Assembly: GCA_002781785.1 (NCBI GenBank)
Contig: PFGC01000028.1
Coordinates: forward strand, 1-40,788
Direction: 5' to 3'
Source: Candidatus Kerfeldbacteria bacterium CG15_BIG_FIL_POST_REV_8_21_14_020_45_12
GTDB taxonomy: Bacteria; Patescibacteriota; Patescibacteriia; UBA9570; XYC2-FULL-38-9
DNA length: 40,788 bases
The translations under genes and the position numbers were made by a program. The notes under the pieces are model-generated. The model made no database searches. It was not told where the DNA came from and worked only from the letters and a program-made list of their open reading frames with translations. Each line of letters begins with the position of its first letter. Position 1 is the stretch's first letter. This document shows, one piece after another, positions 18,362 to 26,541 of this stretch.

Positions 18362-19440
18362 ATCGGCGCGGCCTCGCCCATGGCGATGACGCCCAGCTGG
18401 TCGAGGTAGTTCGACCACCCGGGGATGTTCTCCGCCTTGAGGAGGCACTTGGTACCCGTCGTCGGGTCCACGAAGAGCAGCGCGCCGTCGACGTGGGACC
18501 AGCCCTTGAAGGCCAGGGTGGTGCCCCCGAGGACGTCGTCCACGTTGACGGCCAGGTCGTCCTCCATCTGGGAGACCTTGTCGTCGGTGGCCGACCAGTC
18601 GACCTTGAAGCCGACGAAGCGGAGCTGGCCGTCGCGGTCGAGGACCGTCGCGGTGTAGGTGCCCTTGGCGTGACCCAGGCCGATGACCTGGTCCCCGCTG
18701 TTGAGCTGCACCGCGCCGATCTTCGTGAAGGCGACGTCCGTCTCCCGCTCGGCGTAGGCCACCATGTCCTCGCAGGTCATCCCCGCGATCGTCAGGTTGC
18801 CGTCGCTGTCGACGGCGGCGGCCACCAGGTTGCCGTTGCCCCAGGCGTACTTGGCCTGGAAGTTGGCGTCCTGGTCGGCACCCAGCTCGCCCTCGTAGGC
18901 CGTGAAGGCCGGGAGGGTCTGGTAGTTGCCGGACTCGAGGGAGATGACGGTGAGGTCGAACTCGCCGTCGACGCCGTAGAGCGAGATCTTGTCGGCACCG
19001 TGGGTGGAGCCGAGGACCTCGTCCTCGTCGGTGAGGCCGTCGATGGTGTCGCAGGTCAGGGAGATGACGGTGTCATCGGCCTGGCCCTTGGGCATCTCGA
19101 GCAGCACCAGCTGGCCCTTGCGGGCGATGGCGTTGGCGGTGGTGTAGCCCGCGGGCATGCCGTTCCCCAGGTCGGTGATGGTCAGCACCGAGCCGTTGGG
19201 CTCGAGCTGACGGGTGTCCACGACGATGGCGATCCCGAGCTCGTCGAAGCCCAGCTTGCAGACGACCTTGCGGTCGAAGTCGAGCTGGTCGAGCTGCTCC
19301 AGCACCATCTTCGGCGAGCCGGAGATGACCACGTGGGTCAGCTTGTCGTCCATCTGGGCGGCGAGCTTGGTGGTGGTGGCGCGGCCGATCAGGACCGCGG
19401 GAACGCGGGTGTCCGCGAGAGAGAGAGTGGAGCGAACCAT
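18355..19440 (-). CDS. GC-rich island A: hypothetical protein, 361 aa, no recognised family
   Basis: Long ORF with strongly G/C-biased third positions, unlike the surrounding genes; GAGG upstream of ATG. Confidence 0.7.
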   Translation of the reverse strand: MVRSTLSLADTRVPAVLIGRATTTKLAAQMDDKLTHVVISGSPKMVLEQLDQLDFDRKVVCKLGFDELGIAIVVDTRQLEPNGSVLTITDLGNGMPAGYTTANAIARKGQLVLLEMPKGQADDTVISLTCDTIDGLTDEDEVLGSTHGADKISLYGVDGEFDLTVISLESGNYQTLPAFTAYEGELGADQDANFQAKYAWGNGNLVAAAVDSDGNLTIAGMTCEDMVAYAERETDVAFTKIGAVQLNSGDQVIGLGHAKGTYTATVLDRDGQLRFVGFKVDWSATDDKVSQMEDDLAVNVDDVLGGTTLAFKGWSHVDGALLFVDPTTGTKCLLKAENIPGWSNYLDQLGVIAMGEAAPIS

Positions 19441-20012
19441 GGGTGATTGCCTCGAACGATGTCTGGTCAGCGGTTTTTTTGGTGATGCCGCCAGACGGGT
19501 TAATGGGCCATGTGGCCCGGGATGGCTTTGGCAGGAAGAACCCCACCTCAGCCGCTACACGATTCTGGCTCCTGGTTACGGAGCAAAGAAGCTCATGGAG
19601 AGCAATCAGCGGATCAGCTGCCAAGTTTAGGCTTCTGACTACACTTATTGCTCTCCACAAACGAAAGAGTATAAAAACTTATCTTGACTGCCACCGTCTG
19701 CCGAAAAAAAATCAGCCAACAAGGCGGTCAGTAAAGAGTCGTAATATTTTCCAATGAACTTGGTCACAAGATTTTTGTGACACGCAATGTCTGACACTAC
19801 CGGAAAGGCCAGTGTGAGTCAATTAGTCGTTGTGGATAAAATATGAAAAATCCAGAAAAAACCTAAATTGCAAGTTATTATTAAATACTTGCGTATCAAT
19901 TAATAGACCAAATCATCCTGGTTTAGATTGTGCTTAATGCACGAATAACCAATGATTGACGCAGTGTGCTACAATTAGTATCCTTATCAAAGATTAATTC
20001 ATTTATATTGTT

Positions 20013-20783
20013 ATGGAAGAGCAAAAAAATTCTGAATCAATGTTCTCCTCCATGCCACCAAAGTTTGCATTTTGGGCGGGTGTTATCACTGCGACAGCGG
20101 TTTACGCTGTAGTAGGTTTTGGTATCCTGCTGCTAATGGTGGTAAAGGGAGTTGACCTCGGCACGGGAAGTACCAAGACGACTAAGTCAAACACCAATAC
20201 GGCAGCCGCAGCGGCTAATGTAAATAGTGGCACCACTATTGCTGGTAAAGTAGATATAGACTCACTGCGTAATACTCGCGGAGAAGGGTCACTAACAATC
20301 GTGGAGTACTCTGATCCTGAGTGCCCATTCTGTAAGCGTTTTCATACCACGCTTCAGCAAGTGATGACCGATTATGATGGTAAGGTAGCTTGGTCATACA
20401 AGAACTTTCCATTAACTTCACTTCATCCTAAGGCTGTGCGCGAGTCTATCGCTATGGAGTGTGCTGCCGACCAAGATAAGTTCTGGGAATATACTGACCT
20501 TATTTATGAGCGCACGCCATCCAATAATGGCTTAGAAGATGCAGAGCTCTTCACTATTGCAACTGATATTGGCTTAAACATCTCTACCTTTACAGATTGT
20601 GTAGAAAATAAAGACACTGAAAGCAGAGTCAGCGCTGACGCTGCCGAGGCCCAGGCTCTTGGCGGAACTGGAACTCCTTTCTCAGTCATTATCGATGAGG
20701 ATGGCAAGATCTTAAAGTCAATTCCAGGTGCTCTACAGTACGAAACTGTGGCTTCACAGCTTGATACATTACTAGCTAGCTAG
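20013..20783 (+). CDS. Membrane-anchored DsbA-like thioredoxin-fold protein
   Basis: N-terminal TM; SDPECPFCKRFHTTLQQV (CPFC); GGTGTPFSVIIDEDGK. Confidence 0.92.
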   Translation: MEEQKNSESMFSSMPPKFAFWAGVITATAVYAVVGFGILLLMVVKGVDLGTGSTKTTKSNTNTAAAAANVNSGTTIAGKVDIDSLRNTRGEGSLTIVEYSDPECPFCKRFHTTLQQVMTDYDGKVAWSYKNFPLTSLHPKAVRESIAMECAADQDKFWEYTDLIYERTPSNNGLEDAELFTIATDIGLNISTFTDCVENKDTESRVSADAAEAQALGGTGTPFSVIIDEDGKILKSIPGALQYETVASQLDTLLAS

Positions 20784-20800
20784 TTAACTCTAGACAGTTC

Positions 20801-20832
20801 AAAAAATCCCGCACCGTTGCGGGATTTTTTTG
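20801..20832. terminator. Bidirectional terminator between the dsbA-like gene and tsaD
   Basis: AAAAAATCCCGCACCGTTGCGGGATTTTTTTG. Confidence 0.88.
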
Positions 20833-20841
20833 TTGCCTAAT

Positions 20842-21858
20842 TTAGGCCAATTTGAGTTTAGGGTTTACTTCAATCTCTCTCCAGTCATCAAAGCTTCCCG
20901 CTAGTGCGCGCGGGCCAGCTGCTACAGCAATCATCGCGCCGTTGTCAGTAAACAAACCAGGTGATGGCACGACTACATCTATGCGATTATCTCCCTGTCC
21001 TAACACACTTTGTAACCTAGCTCTAAGTTCAGCGTTGGCTGAAACTCCACCACCTAATATGATAGTTTTAGCATTATGCAGAGACACAGCTTTAGTGGCT
21101 TTGCTCACAATAACCTCGACCACACTAGCTTGAAACGAGGCAGCCACATCGGCTCTCTGTTGCTCAGTTAGCGGACCGTTGTCTCTAATGTAATAGAGCA
21201 CAGCAGTTTTTAATCCAGCAAAAGAAAAATCAAGATCAGGAGAGTCTATCATTGGCCTCGGAAAGTTAATTGCCCCAGCGTCGCCACTTTCAGCTAGTCG
21301 ACTTATCTCTGGGCCACCTGGGTAGGGCAGCTCTAGCATTTTTGCCACTTTATCAAAAGCCTCTCCCGCTGCATCGTCTCGAGTGGTCCCAATTAAGAAA
21401 TAGTCATCAGGCCCATTCATGCCAACTAGCATGGTGTGACCGCCGCTCACCAATAAAGCCACCGCTGGAAAAGTGATGTGAGGATGCTCTACAAAAGTAG
21501 AGGCGATATGGGCAGCCATGTGGTTCACACCAATAATTGGTAGACCGGTAGCAGCAGCTATGGTCTTAGCCGCTTCAACTCCCACGAGTAGACAGGGCAT
21601 CATGCCAGGTCCACGAGTTACCGCTACAACATCAATGTCGGTTATCCAGCACTCTGCCTCACTTAGGGCGCGGTCAATGGTTGGATAAATAGCCTCGGCG
21701 TGATGTCTGGCGGCAACCTCTGGCACAACACCACCAGTTTCCCTGTGGTCCTGACTGGCTATAATGTTGGCCATAACATCAAAACTGCCGTCCGCCTTAG
21801 CCTCGACTACGGCTACACCAGTGTCATCACACGAACTTTCTATGCCTAGTATTTTCAT
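20842..21858 (-). CDS. tsaD: tRNA N6-threonylcarbamoyladenosine transferase subunit TsaD
   Basis: MKILGIESSCDDTGVAVVE, GVNHMAAHIAS, LVSGGHTMLV, GGGVSANAELR. Confidence 0.97.
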   Translation of the reverse strand: MKILGIESSCDDTGVAVVEAKADGSFDVMANIIASQDHRETGGVVPEVAARHHAEAIYPTIDRALSEAECWITDIDVVAVTRGPGMMPCLLVGVEAAKTIAAATGLPIIGVNHMAAHIASTFVEHPHITFPAVALLVSGGHTMLVGMNGPDDYFLIGTTRDDAAGEAFDKVAKMLELPYPGGPEISRLAESGDAGAINFPRPMIDSPDLDFSFAGLKTAVLYYIRDNGPLTEQQRADVAASFQASVVEVIVSKATKAVSLHNAKTIILGGGVSANAELRARLQSVLGQGDNRIDVVVPSPGLFTDNGAMIAVAAGPRALAGSFDDWREIEVNPKLKLA

Positions 21859-21865
21859 ATATCCG

Positions 21866-21894
21866 ATACTACATTGCCTAGGAAGGCCTGGCAA
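21866..21894 (-). promoter_or_regulatory. Promoter of tsaD (leaderless type)
   Basis: Reverse strand TTGCCA-N17-TAGTAT, 7 nt before the ATG. Confidence 0.65.
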
Positions 21895-21976
21895 TTCTTG
21901 CGTGATTTTATTCCCGTGCTAAGGTATTTCAGCATCTTCAACCAGGGCTTTTTAGCCCGCTTCTGTGGAGTTTGAC

Positions 21977-23068
21977 ATGGGACAGCTCATTGATCGTCGT
22001 GTCCCCACCATCGATCTTCCGGTGGTGAACCTGGGTCCGTATCTGACGGATCCCGGAAGCTCCGCCGCTCTGGCGGAGTGTGAGAAGGCCTGGAAAGCCA
22101 TGGCCAACTTCGGAGTCTCGGTCGTGCGGGACCCGCGGGCCGAACTGCGCCACCGTGCTCGGTTCCTCCAGCTCATGCAGTGCTTCGGTGCTGCTACTCC
22201 TGAGCTGCAGGAGGACTGCCGTCGGGACCAGACCGGCATGGCCATCGGCTGGTGGCCCCCCGGCCGCGAGACCGCTCGGCACTGGCCGGAGGTGGTGGAG
22301 GGTCTCACCGAGGAGAATCGCCCCTTCACAGCCGGCTTCGACAGGCCGCCTCCGGATCGCAAGGGGCGGTGGCACCATCGTCTCTGGCTGCCTGAGTGGG
22401 AGCGCAACATGGCGGACGGCCTGCTCGCCACCCTCAAGGGGGAGCAGATCGCACCGCCGGGAGAGCAGTTCGAGGGCTGGATCGAAGCCAATGACCTCTG
22501 GGGACGCACGCTGCTGAGCGCCAACATCACCCACGCGGAGATGGTCGCTCTCGGTGCGGGTGTCGAGCGCGACTACTTCACCGCTGGCATCATCAACGGA
22601 GGAACCAGCCTGCTGGCCCCGACCATCGTCGACATGTCCAAACTCAACGAGTGGGAGCTGATCGCTGGCTTCCACTACGACTTTGACCGCTTCGCCATGC
22701 ACGGGAAGGCCAACTTTGGTGGGCTCATCGTGTGGACGCGAGACGGTCGTCGAGTGCGGATCCGCGTGCCAGGGAACTGCTTCCTCTGCCAGGCCGGAGC
22801 CGAGGCTGAGTACATGACTGGAGGAGCCATCTGGAAGGGCTTCCACGAAGTTGTGGCTCTGCCTCGCGAGATCGAGGTCGCGCGCACCATTCGCAGTGCC
22901 GGAGGCAGCCCAATCCGGGTCGGGAGCCACTGTTTCTCGCAGGGGCGCTCCGATGTGATGCAGCCGCACCCGAAGTGGCGTACCGAGCAGACACTAGCTG
23001 CCTATCCGCCCATTTTGGCCTCGGACCGGCAGGCCTACGAGATCCGGCTGATCACCGGGCAAGCCTGA
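21977..23068 (+). CDS. GC-rich island B: 2-oxoglutarate/Fe(II) dioxygenase-like (isopenicillin N synthase-like fold) protein
   Basis: DIOX_N-like VPTIDLPVVNLGPYL...ANFGVSVV; HYDFD as the HxD motif; GGLIVWTRDGRRVRIRVPGNCFLCQAGAEAEYMTGGAIWKGFHEVV with the distal His; SD GGAG before ATG. Confidence 0.75.
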   Translation: MGQLIDRRVPTIDLPVVNLGPYLTDPGSSAALAECEKAWKAMANFGVSVVRDPRAELRHRARFLQLMQCFGAATPELQEDCRRDQTGMAIGWWPPGRETARHWPEVVEGLTEENRPFTAGFDRPPPDRKGRWHHRLWLPEWERNMADGLLATLKGEQIAPPGEQFEGWIEANDLWGRTLLSANITHAEMVALGAGVERDYFTAGIINGGTSLLAPTIVDMSKLNEWELIAGFHYDFDRFAMHGKANFGGLIVWTRDGRRVRIRVPGNCFLCQAGAEAEYMTGGAIWKGFHEVVALPREIEVARTIRSAGGSPIRVGSHCFSQGRSDVMQPHPKWRTEQTLAAYPPILASDRQAYEIRLITGQA

Positions 23069-23070
23069 CC

Positions 23071-23129
23071 AACTCTGACCTGTTTCTCGCCTTCCACAAG
23101 AAGAGAACAGTCCAGAGTTTCTTTTTTTC
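23071..23129 (+). terminator. Terminator of GC-rich island B
   Basis: AACTCTGACCTGTTTCTC...GAGAACAGTCCAGAGTT followed by TCTTTTTTT. Confidence 0.8.
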
Positions 23130-23219
23130 TTGACCAAATTTGACTCAGTCAGTAAGGTGGCCTGGCTTGATATAGCTTCAACTTCTCACTGCTCAAATCA
23201 AGAGCAAACTGGAGGACGA

Positions 23220-23524
23220 GTGTCGAAAAACGCACTGGCCGATCAGGCCTTCTTCGACGGTGACGGTAGAGCGCTGCACCTGGGGCTGCTGCCGTGCTGG
23301 CCTTCGGGCTGAGCCACCGGGCAGTTCCGCTGCTGCAGTGTGGCCCCGCCGAGGAGCAGCTGATGTGTGGCGTCGTCACCGCCATCTACGCCAACCGGTT
23401 CACGCCGGATGGTGAGCTCAGGGAGCTGGGCGTGCCGCAAGCCACCAACGTCGCCTTCCGGGCGCTGGCTGCCCTGCACCTGTCGCACCCCATCGACACC
23501 GCAACCGTGCAGCACATCCGCTGA
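23220..23524 (+). pseudogene. GC-rich island C: small ORF with apparent frame disruption
   Basis: SD GGAGG then GTG start (MSKNALADQAFFDGDGRALHLG...) stops at 23312; coding-like sequence continues in another frame (23294-23524, AVLAFGLSHRAVPLLQCGPAEEQLMCGVV...). Confidence 0.45.
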
Positions 23525-23528
23525 ATCG

Positions 23529-23569
23529 AAAAAGCCGCCGGAGGGAGGATCCAGCGGCATCTTTTTTTT
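23529..23569 (+). terminator. Terminator of GC-rich island C
   Basis: GCCGCCGGAGGGAGGATCCAGCGGC followed by ATCTTTTTTT. Confidence 0.8.
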
Positions 23570-23580
23570 AAAAATCCCAA

Positions 23581-24834
23581 CTATTTGCTAGCCATTTTTT
23601 CTAACTCCCTATAGTCCAGCATTTCATTCCGAGGAATATGTCCCTTGGTTTCATGCGCGCCATATGCTTGGAGGTAGTAGTCCATATTTTTTTCAGCTTC
23701 ACCTAGTGGGTGCGTTCCGTCAGGCCTCCTAATACGCTGCATGGCTCTTTGTACTAAATCTCGCCTGTGGTCATATCTCAGAAAAAATTCAGGGGTAATA
23801 GCACTGTTTCCACGCAGTCTTTGCCAGTTTACTAAAGCACTTCGGGTGTCGACGGATGGAACATCAACTATTGTAAAGGTGACAGGGACTCTCCGGCTCG
23901 GGTCTCTAGGGTCTCGTACAGTTTGATTTGGATCGGCAGCGGAGGCCTGCATTTTCTTTCTGTACACGACATCATAATTGGTGCTGGTTGTCACGTCTAA
24001 GCCGACCATGAGAGCAGACTCATCGTCTTTCCCATATCTAGCGTAGAGGTCTACACCGGTCATTAGGTCAGTACCAACTTTTGCGCTATACGTTGTTAGA
24101 GGAAGGGGTGTGAATTCACCAGCACGCGTCAGGCAGGTTTCAACCAAGCGCTCAGCCATAGTGGCTGGAGATATATAGTCGGCATAAACCCTTCGCCAGT
24201 TTATAGCCACTTCGGATTCCTGATTAGCGGCGGCCTCATCAAGTGAAGCTATTACTTCATCTATAGACTGTCCTGAATAATGACGACGAAGATCTACCAC
24301 GCGTTGTCGTTTGGCTACGTTAAATATTCTACGCACAGCCCTAAAAGCTAAGTCGTCAATCATTAAAGCTTCAGCGCGACCTTTATCACCTCGAGCAGCG
24401 CGACCTTTATCTGTTATTCCTTGAGGCAGCTCAAGTGTTGGAATCATGTCCCACTGAGCAGCTGCCGCTAGCTGAGGCTCAGTTAGTCGGAGTACAGTTG
24501 GCAGTGCCGCCTGGGTGGCTTCGTCAAATAAAAAACTGAATCGGTCTGGCTCTCGCGTAATCACTCCTCCTCTTCTGGCTATTGATACTGGAAATCGTCT
24601 CAGGTCAGGTAGTTTTTCTAGCTGTTCATAATCTCCTGCCACTTCCAATTGGCCGGCTGTAATGTCTTCCAAATGCGCACTCCGCTGTTGCTCTAACTTA
24701 CGTGCTTCAATCGAAATCTCAGCCAGCATTGGATCGCTTTTTTCCATTCGGCGGTATAAAAAAGCCTCCGTTTTATTGGCATCTCTCCCCTTAGCTCTAA
24801 TTGGAATTGCATCAAGTGCCGAATCTACTGTCAT
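23581..24834 (-). CDS. Hypothetical protein, 417 aa; possible PD-(D/E)XK-like core
   Basis: ORF; KVGTDLMTGVDLYARYGKDDESALMVGLDVTTSTNYDVVYRKK resembles a nuclease-type acidic/Lys core, but this is weak. Confidence 0.6.
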   Translation of the reverse strand: MTVDSALDAIPIRAKGRDANKTEAFLYRRMEKSDPMLAEISIEARKLEQQRSAHLEDITAGQLEVAGDYEQLEKLPDLRRFPVSIARRGGVITREPDRFSFLFDEATQAALPTVLRLTEPQLAAAAQWDMIPTLELPQGITDKGRAARGDKGRAEALMIDDLAFRAVRRIFNVAKRQRVVDLRRHYSGQSIDEVIASLDEAAANQESEVAINWRRVYADYISPATMAERLVETCLTRAGEFTPLPLTTYSAKVGTDLMTGVDLYARYGKDDESALMVGLDVTTSTNYDVVYRKKMQASAADPNQTVRDPRDPSRRVPVTFTIVDVPSVDTRSALVNWQRLRGNSAITPEFFLRYDHRRDLVQRAMQRIRRPDGTHPLGEAEKNMDYYLQAYGAHETKGHIPRNEMLDYRELEKMASK

Positions 24835-24915
24835 AAGTATCTATACGGTACAGCGAGTAGCTTAAACTGTAAACAGATAAATTTTCAGCTATTAATTATG
24901 TTCACCAACCAGCAA

Positions 24916-25713
24916 TCAGCCATTGTTCTCGCCGACGCTTTTTAGCTTATCTAAAGGAAACCGAGAGGCTTCGCCAAGTATTTCAGTTAGTTCTTTGCTA
25001 GCTGCGTCAGATTGCGCAACGGTCACTTCTTGGCTTTGCAAAATACCAGTGTCTAAATTGGCTGTGTCATTTTCATCATTAGCTTCTGTTTCCGCTAATT
25101 GACTGAGCTTTTCTTCTGACTCTGCAAAAACGTCCAAGGCGTCGAGCACATCCGGTAGATCCTCATCTTTTTCGAAATAATAACCATCATTTGATCCGCC
25201 TCCGGCAATGTCATTAACTAGTAACGCGTTTCCTTCTGGGACCACAACATATCCATCGTTTTGTGGGTAGACAGACATCGAAGCGCCAGCTGAATCAGAA
25301 GAGAAGGTGACGTATGTGCTGCCATCATCATTCATCATTATCATTGGCATGAACCTTTCACCAAAGGTCTCCGTAATTAGATCAGTTAACTCACCCGCTC
25401 TTTGTTGTTGTTTAGCGATTTCAGGAGACATTCCTTCATTTACGTCTTCCGTAGAGGTGGTGTCAGTATCTCCAAAAGGCTCTGGCACTCTATCAAGAGT
25501 AGACCTCATTGCTAAATTAGTATTTATCTCAAGATTGCCACCAGCTGCAGACTCAATAGAGGTTGATTCCATGGTAGGTGCGGCAGGCGTTTCACCTGTA
25601 GCCGCACCACCCGTAAGGCTAGTGGCGGCAAAGAGGAGAGCCTCTTTTGTTCCAAATGTACCAGACTTTTTTTTGCTGTACGGTGGTCTTCGTACTGATC
25701 CAGGCTCTCCCAT
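24916..25713 (-). CDS. Hypothetical protein, 265 aa
   Basis: ORF with native-type codon usage. Confidence 0.6.
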   Translation of the reverse strand: MGEPGSVRRPPYSKKKSGTFGTKEALLFAATSLTGGAATGETPAAPTMESTSIESAAGGNLEINTNLAMRSTLDRVPEPFGDTDTTSTEDVNEGMSPEIAKQQQRAGELTDLITETFGERFMPMIMMNDDGSTYVTFSSDSAGASMSVYPQNDGYVVVPEGNALLVNDIAGGGSNDGYYFEKDEDLPDVLDALDVFAESEEKLSQLAETEANDENDTANLDTGILQSQEVTVAQSDAASKELTEILGEASRFPLDKLKSVGENNG

Positions 25714-25815
25714 AGCTATGTTTTAATGATGATTAAATAAGACACATCTATTTAGATTATTTATACCATACCCGCAGTTCCTGGCTTAATGCAAGTTATC
25801 CTAAGTTAGGCAAAT

Positions 25816-25856
25816 AAAAACAGTCCAGGACAAACCGGACTGTTTTTATAGATAGT
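25816..25856. terminator. Terminator after tRNA-Glu
   Basis: AAAACAGTCCAGGACAAACCGGACTGTTTTT. Confidence 0.8.
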
Positions 25857-25858
25857 GT

Positions 25859-25929
25859 ACCCGCACGGGGAATTGAACCCCGATTGCCAGGATGAAAACC
25901 TGGTGTCCTAACCATTAGACGATGCGGGC
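25859..25929 (-). tRNA. tRNA-Glu (anticodon TTC)
   Basis: Reverse strand GCCCGCATCGTCTAATGGTTAGGACACCAGGTTTTCATCCTGGCAATCGGGGTTCAATTCCCCGTGCGGGT folds as a cloverleaf; anticodon loop TTTTCAT. Confidence 0.96.
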
Positions 25930-25944
25930 ATGAATCAAAAACGC

Positions 25945-25980
25945 AAGCCGGAGTATATCAGTGCAGCACTGGCCAGTCAA
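25945..25980 (-). promoter_or_regulatory. Promoter of tRNA-Glu
   Basis: Reverse strand TTGACT-N17-TATACT, between island D and the tRNA. Confidence 0.75.
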
Positions 25981-26018
25981 GAAAAAAAAGAAGCGCACAC
26001 TGATCTGTCGTGCACGCC
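25981..26018 (-). terminator. Terminator of GC-rich island D
   Basis: Reverse strand GCGTGCACGACAGATCAGTGTGCGCTTCTTTTTTTTC. Confidence 0.7.
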
Positions 26019-26024
26019 ATTGAT

Positions 26025-26429
26025 TCACCCGCAGTAGACCTTGTCCTCGCCCGCCGATCGAACGGCGATGACGCAGGTAGATCCCTCGTACCAGGTGAAG
26101 ACTCCACTGGAGAAGTCACGTTCTCCTGGGAAGAGAATCAGCTCGAGGCAGGTGATGACCTCCTCATCACCCTTGTCCTCGGGTTGCCAGAAGTCTTTTG
26201 TGAAGATTGGAATGTAGACAGAGTCGTCCGTCTTGACCGTCAGGGAGTCTTCCAGCAGGTGCTTGGTGTCCACCTCGCCCTCGCCACAAGTCTCTTCCGT
26301 CGGATTCACGAGGAGAACTTGGTAGAGAGAGACTTCCACATCGTAGTGGAAGCGGTTTATGACCAGCAGACTGTTTTGGTTGCAGCCTGTGATTCCCAGG
26401 ACAAGCATCAGGCACAGTAATGCGCGCAT
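26025..26429 (-). CDS. GC-rich island D: small predicted lipoprotein
   Basis: MRALLCLMLVLGITGCNQN (lipobox ITGC); SD AAAAGGAG upstream of ATG. Confidence 0.7.
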   Translation of the reverse strand: MRALLCLMLVLGITGCNQNSLLVINRFHYDVEVSLYQVLLVNPTEETCGEGEVDTKHLLEDSLTVKTDDSVYIPIFTKDFWQPEDKGDEEVITCLELILFPGERDFSSGVFTWYEGSTCVIAVRSAGEDKVYCG

Positions 26430-26541
26430 GACCTACTCCTTTTGATGAAGGTCAAAATACTTTTACTCCAGTTCGACAAACGAGTCAAATCTGCTTGCTT
26501 AATAGAGCCACAATAAGTATAATTCTATTGAATAAAAAAAC

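Noticed and set aside
18493-19446. 317-aa ORF on the + strand opposite island A (and 19073-19660, 18792-18998)
   Set aside because: Shadow ORFs arising from GC-rich codons; low-complexity Gly/Val/Asp or Arg/Ser-rich translations; the reverse-strand frame has a plausible protein.
18219-19660. Integron attC-like site flanking island A
   Set aside because: A GTTGGGC/GCCCAAC core-like heptamer is present, but no properly paired second RYYYAAC/GTTRRRY site was found, and there is no integrase in the window.
21938-22969. 343-aa ORF on the - strand opposite island B
   Set aside because: Shadow of the GC-rich oxygenase-like gene; the + strand frame has recognisable motifs, an SD and a terminator.
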